A stretch of DNA of 60,174 nucleotides from an uncultured Subdoligranulum sp. (GTDB taxonomy: Bacteria > Bacillota > Clostridia > Oscillospirales > Ruminococcaceae), in contig CAJFMB010000011.1 of NCBI GenBank assembly GCA_904390925.1, positions 1 to 60,174 on the forward strand, given 5' to 3'. Position 1 is the first letter of the stretch. Every line of letters starts with the position of its first letter. Positions 33,606-41,810 of the stretch are shown here, piece after piece. Position numbers and translations under genes: made by a program. The notes under the pieces were generated by a model that was not told where the DNA came from, made no database searches, and saw nothing but the letters and a program-made list of their open reading frames with translations.

Positions 33606-33997
33606 AACATCCGCCCAAACGTCTGCCGGATGCCGAACTGGAAGTGATGAAGGCCCTTTGGCAGGCGGATACCCCCCTGACCCGTCCCGAGCTGGAAGCC
33701 CGGCTGGCAAGCCACGGCTGGGCCAGCACCACCCTGCTGGCGCTGCTTTCCCGCCTGGAAACCAAGGACTGCGTAGCGCGGGAAAAGCAGGGCAGGGGAT
33801 ACCTGTACCAGGCAAAACTGTCCCGCAAGGATTATCTGCCGGTGGAAAGCCGCAGCGCCCTGGAACGGCTGTTTGACGGCAGTGCCAGAAACCTGATCGC
33901 CGCCATGGCGGAAAGCGATGCGCTGACGGATCAGGACATTGACGAGCTGGAAGAATACCTGGCAAAGCTGAAAGCCGGCAGGGACGCCGGACACTGA
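33602..33997 (+). CDS. BlaI/MecI/CopY family transcriptional repressor
   Basis: A 131-aa winged-helix repressor of the penicillinase-repressor family. The N-terminal DNA-binding domain reads LPDAELEVMKALWQADTPLTRPELEARL...WASTTLLALLSRLETKDCVAREKQGRGYLYQA. The C-terminal dimerisation helices include ALERLFDGSARNLIAAMAES and DELEEYLAKLKA. The start is TTG (33602), overlapping the peptidase stop as TTGA, with GAGGAAGG upstream. It most likely binds the two dyads in the operon promoter and is inactivated through the M56 protein. Confidence 0.88.
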   Translation: MKHPPKRLPDAELEVMKALWQADTPLTRPELEARLASHGWASTTLLALLSRLETKDCVAREKQGRGYLYQAKLSRKDYLPVESRSALERLFDGSARNLIAAMAESDALTDQDIDELEEYLAKLKAGRDAGH

Positions 33998-34001
33998 CAA
34001 A

Positions 34002-34048
34002 AATACACCCCCGAAGTGCGGACCCTGGTCCAACTTCGGGGGTGTATT
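34002..34048. terminator. Bidirectional hairpin terminator
   Basis: A perfect 16-bp stem (34002-34017, 34033-34048) between the convergent blaI-like and alkD genes. T-runs are weak on both sides. Confidence 0.65.
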
Positions 34049-34050
34049 GG

Positions 34051-34758
34051 TCATTTTCCGGCAGCGCTTTTGCGGCGGAGGGTTTTCAGATAGGTTTTCT
34101 GTTCCGGAGGGATGCGGTAGCTTTCCACCGCTTTCTGGATGGTCTTGTTGTGCACCCAGGTGGAAAGCCGGTTCTGCTGCAGAAATGGCAATGCGGCCTG
34201 CGGCTGTTTGGCCAGTGCCGTGGCGAAGTACCAGGCCAGCATCATGTTGACGTAATATTCCTCGCTGTGCACCTCGGCCACCCAATCCAGGTAAGCCGGG
34301 CGGAAGGCACTGTCCAGATAAAACTGCATCAGCATACCCACGGCAAACCGCACCACGTAGGTGTGGCGGCTGCCCATCCAGCGGTGCAGCTGGGCGGGAA
34401 GTGCATCCGGGTGCCGGGCAAACACCCGGGGACTGATGCAGTCGCAGGTGGCCCAGTTGTCCACAAAGGGCAAAAACTTGTCCAACGCCTGCACCACCAT
34501 GGCATAGTCATTCATGCGGCTGATCAGCAGGCCGTGCAGGGTGTTTTCCTCGTAATACCGGTGGGGCAAGTCGGCCATGAAGGCGACGGCCTCGGGGGTG
34601 GCGGTCAGCTCCCGGGCAAGACGCCGCAGCTGCGGCATCCGCACACCGATGACAGCCTCGGGGCTGACGGTGGGCATCAGCCGGGACTGAAATGCCTTGT
34701 ATTCGGTGTCCTGCAGGGAAAACAGTCGGGCGCGAATTTCCTCCACGGCCTGGCACAT
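34051..34758 (-). CDS. DNA alkylation repair protein, AlkD family
   Basis: A 235-aa all-helical HEAT-repeat DNA glycosylase. Family marks are IGVRMPQLRRLARELT (substrate-binding arm), the DNA-facing residues in FVDNWATCDCIS (invariant W-x-x-x-D), and the C-terminal STWVHNKTIQKAVESYRI. AlkD enzymes excise bulky or cationic alkylated purines without base flipping. AAAGGAG precedes the ATG. It has its own promoter and is not part of a visible damage operon. Confidence 0.9.
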   Translation of the reverse strand: MCQAVEEIRARLFSLQDTEYKAFQSRLMPTVSPEAVIGVRMPQLRRLARELTATPEAVAFMADLPHRYYEENTLHGLLISRMNDYAMVVQALDKFLPFVDNWATCDCISPRVFARHPDALPAQLHRWMGSRHTYVVRFAVGMLMQFYLDSAFRPAYLDWVAEVHSEEYYVNMMLAWYFATALAKQPQAALPFLQQNRLSTWVHNKTIQKAVESYRIPPEQKTYLKTLRRKSAAGK

Positions 34759-34793
34759 GATACGCTTCTCCTTTCCGGCGAAATCTGTGCTCT

Positions 34794-34822
34794 ATTATAG
34801 CGCAACTTTTCCGGCAAGGCAA
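34794..34822 (-). promoter_or_regulatory. Sigma-A promoter for the AlkD gene
   Basis: Minus-strand TTGCCT (34822..34817), 17-bp spacer and TATAAT (34799..34794). Confidence 0.75.
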
Positions 34823-34852
34823 CAGGGACGCCCGGCGGGCGATGGCGGCAAA

Positions 34853-34893
34853 CAAAAAAGCCGGCGGCAGCAAAATGCTGCACAGCCGACTTT
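34853..34893 (-). terminator. Terminator of the 77-aa protein gene
   Basis: A GC-rich hairpin (about 15-bp imperfect stem, short loop) followed on the minus strand by TTTTTT, 10 bp after the stop codon. Confidence 0.75.
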
Positions 34894-34902
34894 TTGGCAA
34901 AA

Positions 34903-35136
34903 TTACTTGCTTTCCTGGATGGTGTAGGTGAAGCCGTACTCTTCCTGCAGCTTCTTGACTGCGGGCTCGCAATCCTCAATGAAGGTGGGGGAGTAAACCG
35001 ACTGGCCGTTGTGGGCCTTCTTGTAATCCTCCACAATGGCCATCAGCTTGCTCCAGCCCTCGTTGGCCTTGGTTTCCGGCACTTCCTTGGGAAAATCGAT
35101 GATGAACTCGCGGTGTTTGGGGATGCGTGCTTTCAT
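34903..35136 (-). CDS. Small hypothetical protein (77 aa)
   Basis: A soluble, charged 77-residue protein starting MKARIPKHREFIIDFP. It has no membrane segment, signal peptide or recognised domain, and no coiled coil is evident. Although short, it is well supported as a gene: a consensus promoter at 35196-35224, AGGAG nine nt before the ATG at 35136, and its own terminator. The in-frame ATG at 35190 falls within six nt of the -10 box and is rejected. Function unknown. Confidence 0.75.
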   Translation of the reverse strand: MKARIPKHREFIIDFPKEVPETKANEGWSKLMAIVEDYKKAHNGQSVYSPTFIEDCEPAVKKLQEEYGFTYTIQESK

Positions 35137-35195
35137 AACATGACACTCCTGAATCTTGAATTTGAATCCGTCGGGGACCTTTTCCGGCACCCCCT

Positions 35196-35224
35196 ATTGT
35201 ATCCTGCAATCGCGGCCAGGTCAA
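35196..35224 (-). promoter_or_regulatory. Sigma-A promoter for the 77-aa protein gene
   Basis: Minus-strand TTGACC (35224..35219), 17-bp spacer, TACAAT (35201..35196). Confidence 0.75.
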
Positions 35225-35269
35225 GCACTGACCCTGCCACGCAGAGGAAACGGCAAAAAACAAAGGGCC

Positions 35270-37006
35270 TCATTTTGCCGCAAGGGCGTTCAGGTCGATG
35301 CCGCCGTCGGCGCAGTAATAGACGCTGTAAGGCTGGGGATCGTTGGTGCTGTATCCGGTTTTGTCCATATACAGCCAGAACTGGGGCAGATCAGTCTTGG
35401 TAAAGCGGGCAGACAATGCCGGGTCCATGGCGGCGTACTGGTCGTCGGTGGCCAGCAGCAGACTGCCGCTCTCCAGGCCGGTGCCGTCCTGATAGTAGGT
35501 GTAGTCGCCGGGGTTGTGGTTGCCGGAAACCATCCGGTAAACCTTGCTGGAATCCGCCAGCCGCAGCACCTTGCGGTCATGGTCGTCCGACACCATGTAG
35601 ACGACGCGGACCTCCGGGTAGGCCTCGTCCAGGGCATCGGTGACTGCCTCGGCGGTGGAAAAGTCGTAGGTGGGGCTGCTCACATAGCCGGCGTCGCAGA
35701 GAAAGGCGTTGGCGGCGGACAACCCCGCCAGCAGCACCACAGCCGGGGCGTACAGTGTGCCGGCACGCTTCAGCCAGGGCAGGCACAGCGTCAGCAGCAA
35801 AGCCCCTGACACAAACAGGAAGATCAGGTACCGGCTTTCATACACCAGTTCCCCGTAGGCCAGTGAGGCGCCGGAGACAATCAGGCTGTTGACAGCCACA
35901 ACCGCCAGAAGGCAGGCAAACAGCAGCCCGCGTTGCGAACCGGCGGCATGGCAGGCATCCAGCGGCCGGTGCAGCAGTCGCCAGACACACAGCACAATAC
36001 CCAGAAGCACCGACATCGCCACCACAAAGGCGATGCCGTATGCGATCCCCCGACCGCTGAGGATGGTCACGCCGCCCTCCGACGGCAGAGCGTTGGTCAG
36101 CTTGAGATAGCCCTGAATCACCTTGGACAGATTGGGCAGAAATTCGGTGTAGCTGTTCCAGGAAATGCCGGCATCCCGGGAAGCAAAATGGATGACAAAG
36201 CGCTGTACCAGGTACCCGGCACCAAAGCCGAACAGGTTCATCACCAGGAAGCCGCCTCCCGGTGTCAGAAACAGCCGGGGCTTTCCGGCAGCCAGTGCCC
36301 GCAGCACAAAGCCCAGCATCACCGGCAGCAACACCAGAAGAAACAGGAACAACCCGCTGGAAAGCCCGATCCAGGCCCCCAGCCCCAGTGTGAACAGCCA
36401 GGTGATCAGGTGGCCGAAGCCCCGCTCCCGCCGTTCCAGCTGCAAAAGTGCGTAGAGCAGATAGACCAGGTAGAGCACCCGCATCAGGTAATGGGCGCTT
36501 TGCACCACCATACAGTTGGCATAGCCCAGGACCTCGGTGTAGCTGTAGGGGGTCAGGATCAGAAACAGTGCCGTCAGCCGCAGCGGAATCGGACAGGATA
36601 CCCGGCGCAGCAATTGCCAAATGGCATAGACAAAGGCGGCCAGCAGCAGAAGATTGCCCGCGCCGTAGGCGATGAAGGCGTTGCCGAACAGCGGCATCAG
36701 CAGCGCCGCCACCATCAGCGGGGTGTCCAGCAGCAGCGAGGTGGTGTCGTTCCAGTTGGGCAGCGACAGTGACCCTGCCTTGGTGATCTCCATCACCTTG
36801 AGAATCTGGGTGGAGGAATCCCCATCCAGATGCCAGGTCCACTGGGTCAGGTTGCACCAGCACAGAAACACCAGCTGTACCAACAGCAGCAAAGCCAGCA
36901 GCAGGGTGCCGGTTTTTGCCGGGCGGGACATGGCGGAAAGCTCCCTCCGCTCCGTGGCAAACCAGCTGCGGGGACGGGGCCGGTGGGGCAGAAAGTCGGA
37001 AATCAT
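35270..37006 (-). CDS. Polytopic membrane protein, GT-C glycosyltransferase-like
   Basis: A 578-aa protein with about eleven membrane segments and a C-terminal extracytoplasmic domain (about residues 455-575). The first outer loop carries acidic residues (WTWHLDGDSSTQILKV), as in GT-C-fold glycosyltransferases and related membrane proteins, but no family-defining motif is certain. AGGGAGTG lies nine nt before the ATG at 37006. It lies 50 nt downstream of tatD and is probably the last gene of the metG operon. A role in transferring lipid-linked sugars is a guess from topology only. Confidence 0.65.
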   Translation of the reverse strand: MISDFLPHRPRPRSWFATERRELSAMSRPAKTGTLLLALLLLVQLVFLCWCNLTQWTWHLDGDSSTQILKVMEITKAGSLSLPNWNDTTSLLLDTPLMVAALLMPLFGNAFIAYGAGNLLLLAAFVYAIWQLLRRVSCPIPLRLTALFLILTPYSYTEVLGYANCMVVQSAHYLMRVLYLVYLLYALLQLERRERGFGHLITWLFTLGLGAWIGLSSGLFLFLLVLLPVMLGFVLRALAAGKPRLFLTPGGGFLVMNLFGFGAGYLVQRFVIHFASRDAGISWNSYTEFLPNLSKVIQGYLKLTNALPSEGGVTILSGRGIAYGIAFVVAMSVLLGIVLCVWRLLHRPLDACHAAGSQRGLLFACLLAVVAVNSLIVSGASLAYGELVYESRYLIFLFVSGALLLTLCLPWLKRAGTLYAPAVVLLAGLSAANAFLCDAGYVSSPTYDFSTAEAVTDALDEAYPEVRVVYMVSDDHDRKVLRLADSSKVYRMVSGNHNPGDYTYYQDGTGLESGSLLLATDDQYAAMDPALSARFTKTDLPQFWLYMDKTGYSTNDPQPYSVYYCADGGIDLNALAAK

Positions 37007-37056
37007 ACAAAATCACTCCCTGTCAGAAGGATGGGGAAAGTCCGGACAATACGGCA

Positions 37057-37848
37057 TCAGACACCAAACACGGCCCGGGCGTTGGCGGCGGTCAAGGTCA
37101 GTACCTCCTGGGCCGACATGCCCCACAGCTCGCCGATGTGTGCCGCCACATGCACGATGTTGCGGCTGTCGTTGCGCCGACCCCGCACCGGTTCGGGGGA
37201 CATATAGGGACAGTCGGTTTCCAGCACCACTGCCTCGTGGGGGATGGCGGCCAGCACCTTCGCCGCCCGCTTGGAGCCCTTGTAGGTGGAGGAACCGCCA
37301 AAGCCCAGGTGCATTCCCTGTGCCACCAGCCAGGCGGCGTCCTCGGCGCTGCCGCTGTAACAGTGCAGCACACCCCGGGGCCGGTATTTTTTCAAAAGCT
37401 CGTAGGTCTCGGCGTGAGCCTCCCGGTCATGGACCGAAACCGGAAGCTCCAGCTCGGCGGCCAGCTGCAGCTGGGCTTCAAACAGGTCGTACTGCTCCCG
37501 GGCGGGCAGCGGCCAGTGATGGTCCAGGCCGATTTCCCCGACGGCAACCACCGTCGGGTCCTCCAACATCGGGCGCAGGACAGCCAGTTCGGCGCGCCAG
37601 TCCCCGTGATAGACGGCCACAGTGGGGGCATCCTCCTCGCCCAGGCTTTCGGGATGGATGCCCAGCGCCGCATGCACAAAGGGGTAGCGCCGGGCCAGTG
37701 CCAGCACCTGCGGCGCATCGCCCGAATGGGTGGCGCATTCCAGCACCCCCACCACACCGCTTTCCGGCAGTGCCTGCATCAGGTCCTCCCGGTCGGCGTC
37801 AAACTGGTGGGAAGAGTAATGGGCATGGGTATCGAAAATATCAGTCAT
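37057..37848 (-). CDS. tatD: TatD family metal-dependent hydrolase / DNase
   Basis: A 263-aa amidohydrolase-fold protein with the TatD metal-ligand set: IFDTHAHYSSHQF, AVGEIGLDHHW (with the Glu), VSVHDREAH, LHCYSG and LETDCPYMSPEP. TatD-type enzymes are 3'-5' DNases and possibly D-aminoacyl-tRNA deacylase-like enzymes. metG-tatD linkage is widespread in Firmicutes (B. subtilis metS-yabD). Here only a transporter gene separates them. Its start overlaps the EamA gene end by 8 nt. Confidence 0.9.
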   Translation of the reverse strand: MTDIFDTHAHYSSHQFDADREDLMQALPESGVVGVLECATHSGDAPQVLALARRYPFVHAALGIHPESLGEEDAPTVAVYHGDWRAELAVLRPMLEDPTVVAVGEIGLDHHWPLPAREQYDLFEAQLQLAAELELPVSVHDREAHAETYELLKKYRPRGVLHCYSGSAEDAAWLVAQGMHLGFGGSSTYKGSKRAAKVLAAIPHEAVVLETDCPYMSPEPVRGRRNDSRNIVHVAAHIGELWGMSAQEVLTLTAANARAVFGV

Positions 37849-38812
37849 GGTGGGCCTCCTTTGACCTTGCAGCGCGCAGATTGACCATCCAGATGCCCGC
37901 GCAGACCAGCGCCAGGGCGGCCAGATACCGCCAGTCCAGCAGCGTCTCGCCGTTGAGCTGTGCCGACAGTAACACCGTCACCACGGGGATCAGCAGCCCG
38001 AACACGGCAATGCGGGAAACCGGGTTGTTCTTCATTAGCAGCGCCCACAGCACATAGCCAGCGCCGGAGATGAAGGCGAGAAACAGCAGCACCGGCACCC
38101 CTGCCGGGCTTTGGGGCTGCAGCCGGCCGCCCATGGCAAAGCCCAGCAGCGCCAGGGCAGCGCCGCCGGCACCCAGATTCAGGCAGCAGACCGAAAAGCT
38201 GTCCGCCCGGTGGGTGACGGATTTGTTCCAGGGCCCGGCTGCAGCAAACACCACGGCGGCTGCCAGCATGGCCAGCATGCCGGGCAGACTGCCGCCCTCG
38301 CCGCCGCTGACACTGGCCAGCAGCACACCGCCAAAGCCCAGAAGGCAGCCCAGCGCCTTGCGCAGCGTCATCCGGTCACTGCCGCCGCAGAGAAAATGCG
38401 CCAGAATGACCCCCAGAAAACTCTGGGTGCTGTTGAGAATGCTGCCCAGCGCGCCGGTCAGCACAGCGGCGGCGGAATAGTACAGCGCATACTGCAACCC
38501 GGTCTGCCAAAGACCCAGCGCACAGCATTCGGCCAGCACACGGCCCCGGGGCATTTGGGGTATCCGCCGGTTCAGCGCCCAGCCGCAGAGCCAGACCATG
38601 ATGGCGGCGATCAGAAACCGCACCCCGGCAAATACCAGGATGGAGGGGGTATCCTCGGATGCAATGTCATACAGCCGGTAACCCAGCTTGATGAAGGGAA
38701 ACGCCGCGCCCCACAGACAGTTGCAAAGCACCGCCAGCCCCACCGCGGCGCCGGGATGGGAAAACAGCGCGTCCAGCCGGGACATCCCGGCCTGATGTAC
38801 AGGTTCAGACAA
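37841..38812 (-). CDS. EamA/DMT superfamily transporter
   Basis: A 323-aa protein with ten membrane helices in two EamA repeats (LAVLCNCLWGAAFPFIKLGY; AGYVLWALLMKNNPVSRIAVFGLLIPVVTVLL), typical of drug/metabolite exporters. The start is TTG (38812..38810) because AGGAGG lies eight nt upstream; the open frame extends farther back to 38908 without a ribosome binding site and into the metG end. It lies 64 nt downstream of metG. The substrate cannot be deduced; the metG context might suggest an amino acid. Confidence 0.82.
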   Translation of the reverse strand: MSEPVHQAGMSRLDALFSHPGAAVGLAVLCNCLWGAAFPFIKLGYRLYDIASEDTPSILVFAGVRFLIAAIMVWLCGWALNRRIPQMPRGRVLAECCALGLWQTGLQYALYYSAAAVLTGALGSILNSTQSFLGVILAHFLCGGSDRMTLRKALGCLLGFGGVLLASVSGGEGGSLPGMLAMLAAAVVFAAAGPWNKSVTHRADSFSVCCLNLGAGGAALALLGFAMGGRLQPQSPAGVPVLLFLAFISGAGYVLWALLMKNNPVSRIAVFGLLIPVVTVLLSAQLNGETLLDWRYLAALALVCAGIWMVNLRAARSKEAHHD

Positions 38813-38876
38813 GCAAAGAACCTCCTGTTGACAAAAATACCGCCGCCGGCAGATGTGCGCCGACGGCGGCAGAAAC

Positions 38877-40892
38877 TCAGTGGATACGGCTTCCGGTCGT
38901 TGCTTCATCGGGGAAGAAGGGGATAATGCAGCCTCCGTCAGGCGTGTCGGCAGCCACGATCATGCCTTCGCTGACATACTTGCCCTTCATCATCGGACGG
39001 GGGGCCAGGTTGGCCACAATGGCCACCTTCTTGCCGATCAGGTCCTCGGGCTTGTACCACTTGGCAATGCCGGACAGGATGCAGCGCTCCCGCTCGCCGT
39101 CAAAAACAGTCAGGTGCAGCAGCTTCTTGCTCTCCTTCATGGCCTCGCAGGCGCGGATCTCGCCCACCCGCAGCTCGGACTTCATAAAGTCGTCAAAGGT
39201 GATCTCCGGCTCGTGGTCGGCGATCTCCACCGGGGCAGCCTCCGTTTTGGGCTGGCCGGCCTTCTCGGCGTCGCTCAGGGCAGCCTGGGCAGCGGCTTTC
39301 TGGGCAGCCTCCATGGCTTCCAGCTCGGCCAGTTCCTTCTTGGCGTCAATGCGGGGGAAGATGTTCTCGCCCTTGTGCAGCGTGCAGGCGGCAGGCATCG
39401 CGCCGAATGCGGCAGCGCTGTCCCAGCTGCGCAGGCTGTCCTCCGTCACGCCCAGCTGGGCAAAGATCTTGTCGCAGGCGGCGGGCATGAAGGGCTGCAG
39501 CAGGGTGGCGCAGAGGCGCAGCGTCTCTGCCAGGTTGTACAGCACCCGGGCCAGACGCGGCTTTTTGGCCTCGTCCTTGGCCAGCACCCAGGGGGCGGTC
39601 TCGTCAATATACTTGTTGGCGCGGGCAATCACCGCAAACACGTCGGCCAGGGCATTCTGGAAGGCGTACTTCTCCATGTCGGCCTCGTACTTGCCGCGCA
39701 GCTCGTTGGCCATGGCAATCAGTTCGGCGTCCTCAGGACCCTCGGCCTGGTCGGCGGGCAGGGTGCCGCCGAAATACTTGTCCGCCATGGCGGTGGTGCG
39801 GGACAGCAGGTTGCCCAGGTCATTGGCCAGATCCATGTTGATGCGGTTGATCAGCAGCTCGTTGGAGAAGTTGCCGTCGGTACCGAAGGGGAAGTCCCGC
39901 AGCAGGAAGTAGCGCAGCGCGTCGGCACTGTACCGCTCGGCCAGAATGTAGGGGTCCACCACGTTGCCCAGCGACTTGGACATCTTGCCGCCGTCCAGCA
40001 GCAGCCAGCCGTGGCCGAAGACATGCTTGGGCAGTGGCATATCCATGCTCATCAGCATGGCGGGCCAGATGATGGAATGGAACCGGACAATCTCCTTGCC
40101 CACAAAATGCACATCGGCGGGCCAGAAGGTTTCATAGTCGCTGTCGGGGTAACGGTCATTCATGAAGCCCAGTGCGGTGGTGTAGTTGAACAGGGCGTCG
40201 ATCCAGACGTAAACCACATGCTTGGGGTCAAAATCCACCGGCACGCCCCAGTTGAAGCTGGTCCGGCTGACGCACAGGTCCTCCAGACCCTTGTCGATGA
40301 AGTTGTTGACCATCTCGTTGACACGGGAGCGGGGCTGCAAAAAGTCGGTATTCACCAGCAGATCGCGTACCCGGTCGGAGTACTTGGAGAGACGGAAGAA
40401 GTAAGCCTCCTCCTCGGCATCCACCACGGGACGGCCACAGTCAGGGCAGCAGCCGTTGACCAGCTGGCTCTCGGTCCAGAAGCTCTCGCAGGGGGTGCAG
40501 TACTTGCCCTTGTAGGTGCCCTTGTAGATGTCACCCTTGTCGTACATCTTCTTGAAGATCTTCTGGATGGCGGCCACATGGTAGTCGTCGGTGGTGCGGA
40601 TGAAGCGGTCGTAGCTGATCTCCATCAGCTTCCACAGATCCTTGACGCCGCGGGGGCCTTCCACGATGTTGTCCACAAACTGTTTGGGGGTGATGCCGGC
40701 AGCCTCGGCTTTCTGCTCGATTTTCAGACCATGCTCGTCGGTGCCGGTCAGGAACATGACCTTGTAGCCCTGCAGCCGCTTGTAGCGGGCCATGGTATCG
40801 GTGGCTACGGTGCAGTAGGTATGGCCGATGTGCAGTTTGCTGCTGGGATAATAAATTGGCGTGGTAATGTAGAATTTCTTCTGATTCTCCAT
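38877..40892 (-). CDS. metG: Methionine--tRNA ligase
   Basis: Class I synthetase charging initiator and elongator tRNA-Met. The 671-aa protein has the HIGH box as SKLHIGHTYCTVATDTMARY and zinc-knuckle cysteines in CTPCESFW...CCPDCGRPV. The KMSKS loop is GGKMSKSLGNVVDP and the anticodon-binding helix bundle follows. The C-terminal EMAPII/Trbp111-like tRNA-binding domain covers about 565-671 (LRVGEIRACEAMKESKKLLHL...GIAKWYKPEDLIGKKV). ATG 40892 with GAGAAGGAGAG upstream is the start. It is preceded by an unusual leader with a small Met-rich peptide and an intrinsic terminator, suggesting transcription attenuation. Confidence 0.96.
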   Translation of the reverse strand: MENQKKFYITTPIYYPSSKLHIGHTYCTVATDTMARYKRLQGYKVMFLTGTDEHGLKIEQKAEAAGITPKQFVDNIVEGPRGVKDLWKLMEISYDRFIRTTDDYHVAAIQKIFKKMYDKGDIYKGTYKGKYCTPCESFWTESQLVNGCCPDCGRPVVDAEEEAYFFRLSKYSDRVRDLLVNTDFLQPRSRVNEMVNNFIDKGLEDLCVSRTSFNWGVPVDFDPKHVVYVWIDALFNYTTALGFMNDRYPDSDYETFWPADVHFVGKEIVRFHSIIWPAMLMSMDMPLPKHVFGHGWLLLDGGKMSKSLGNVVDPYILAERYSADALRYFLLRDFPFGTDGNFSNELLINRINMDLANDLGNLLSRTTAMADKYFGGTLPADQAEGPEDAELIAMANELRGKYEADMEKYAFQNALADVFAVIARANKYIDETAPWVLAKDEAKKPRLARVLYNLAETLRLCATLLQPFMPAACDKIFAQLGVTEDSLRSWDSAAAFGAMPAACTLHKGENIFPRIDAKKELAELEAMEAAQKAAAQAALSDAEKAGQPKTEAAPVEIADHEPEITFDDFMKSELRVGEIRACEAMKESKKLLHLTVFDGERERCILSGIAKWYKPEDLIGKKVAIVANLAPRPMMKGKYVSEGMIVAADTPDGGCIIPFFPDEATTGSRIH

Positions 40893-40921
40893 ACGGTAAC
40901 TCTCCTTCTCACAGTTGGGGG

Positions 40922-40961
40922 ACAAACAAAAACGGCAGCGGCGCGTTCGGCGCCCTGCCGT
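40922..40961 (-). terminator. Leader terminator (attenuator) upstream of metG
   Basis: A 12-bp GC-rich stem with one bulged G (5' arm 40961..40950, 3' arm ending 40932) is followed on the minus strand by TTTTTGTTTGT. It lies between the promoter at 41105-41133 and the metG ribosome binding site, so metG can only be transcribed when this terminator is bypassed. Confidence 0.8.
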
Positions 40962-40984
40962 GAATGCTTTCGGGTTCGCCCGGA

Positions 40985-41065
40985 TTACGGGCAGGGGAAA
41001 GCAGGCGCAGGCTGCCGAAGCGGGCTGCACATGCGCATCATTCCATCACGGTGTTCAGACTGCAT
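40985..41065 (-). CDS. Putative 26-aa leader peptide of metG with Met codon cluster
   Basis: A short ORF, ATG at 41065 to TAA at 40985, with a good GGAAGGAG ribosome binding site nine nt upstream. The peptide begins MQSEHRDGMMRMCSPL, with Met codons at positions 1, 9, 10 and 12. It lies entirely between the metG promoter and the attenuator hairpin. Stalling at the Met cluster would leave the GC-rich stretch of codons 16-22 free. That stretch (CTGCGCCTGC) can pair imperfectly with the 5' arm of the terminator. Translation is not demonstrated. Confidence 0.65.
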   Translation of the reverse strand: MQSEHRDGMMRMCSPLRQPAPAFPCP

Positions 41066-41104
41066 GACAGCACACTCCTTCCCCAGACTGCAGTTTATAG
41101 TTTC

Positions 41105-41133
41105 AGTATACCGGCCGAAAGGCATCCTGTCAA
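41105..41133 (-). promoter_or_regulatory. Sigma-A promoter of the metG operon
   Basis: Minus-strand TTGACA (41133..41128), 17-bp spacer and TATACT (41110..41105). It gives a leader of about 205 nt before metG. Confidence 0.85.
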
Positions 41134-41168
41134 GCAAATTCGGCAAATCCGGAGGCAGGAAACAACCG

Positions 41169-41209
41169 GAAAAAATACGGCGGACCGCCTGAAGAGAGCA
41201 GTCCGCCGC
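41169..41209 (-). terminator. Terminator after the lipoprotein gene
   Basis: CGGCGGAC/GTCCGCCG arms (41178-41185, 41201-41208) followed on the minus strand by ATTTTTT. It separates the lipoprotein transcript from metG. Confidence 0.75.
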
Positions 41210-41224
41210 ACAAATTCAACAAAA

Positions 41225-41710
41225 TCAAAAGTCCACGCCAGGGAAGCCATCCAGAACATCAAAGACCACACTGCCGTCCTGCACGGTGAGCAGCACATAA
41301 TCCGAATCCAGATCGTTGGTCACGGTGAAGGCGATGGATATGTCGTTCAGGCCGGCGTCATCCAGATCACTGCGGATGGTGGAGCAGACGGAGGTCACGC
41401 TGTCGGCCAGAGCCTGCCACTCAGCAACAGCTTCCTCGTCGCCGCTGTCGGCCTTGGAAGCCAGATCACCAACGCCGGTGGAGGACAGACCCACAGACAC
41501 GGAGTTGTCACCGGTGCCAACCTGGATGGTTTCAAAACCGCCGCCCAGGCTGTCGGAAACCGCCTGGGCGACGGTATCCACAGTGGCCTCGCTGCTGTCG
41601 GGCAAAGCCAGCTCACCCATGGTCAGCACCAGTTCATCGGACTGGCCGGAGCAGGCGGCAAGGCCCAGGGCCAACATGGCGGACAAGCTCAGGGAAATCA
41701 GCTTTTTCAT
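41225..41710 (-). CDS. Hypothetical lipoprotein
   Basis: A 161-aa protein with a clear lipoprotein signal peptide (MKKLISLSLSAMLALGLAAC, Cys20 in a LAAC lipobox). An acidic Ser/Asp/Val-rich extracytoplasmic domain follows, with no recognised family. AAAGGAGAAAA precedes the ATG. It lies 100 nt downstream of the racemase gene on the same strand with no obvious promoter between, so it may be cotranscribed. Confidence 0.75.
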   Translation of the reverse strand: MKKLISLSLSAMLALGLAACSGQSDELVLTMGELALPDSSEATVDTVAQAVSDSLGGGFETIQVGTGDNSVSVGLSSTGVGDLASKADSGDEEAVAEWQALADSVTSVCSTIRSDLDDAGLNDISIAFTVTNDLDSDYVLLTVQDGSVVFDVLDGFPGVDF

Positions 41711-41810
41711 AATCGTTTTCTCCTTTCATCCTTTCGGAATCCATTCAGCCACAACCGGACAGACTGCAGCGACAAGGAAATCAGCATGGCAGCTGTCGGT
41801 ATGGCAGAAA

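Noticed and set aside
40893-41104. T-box or SAM riboswitch upstream of metG
   Set aside because: No TGGnACCGCG-type T-box sequence or SAM-I core was recognised; the Met-rich leader peptide explains the layout better, though a covariance-model search was not possible.
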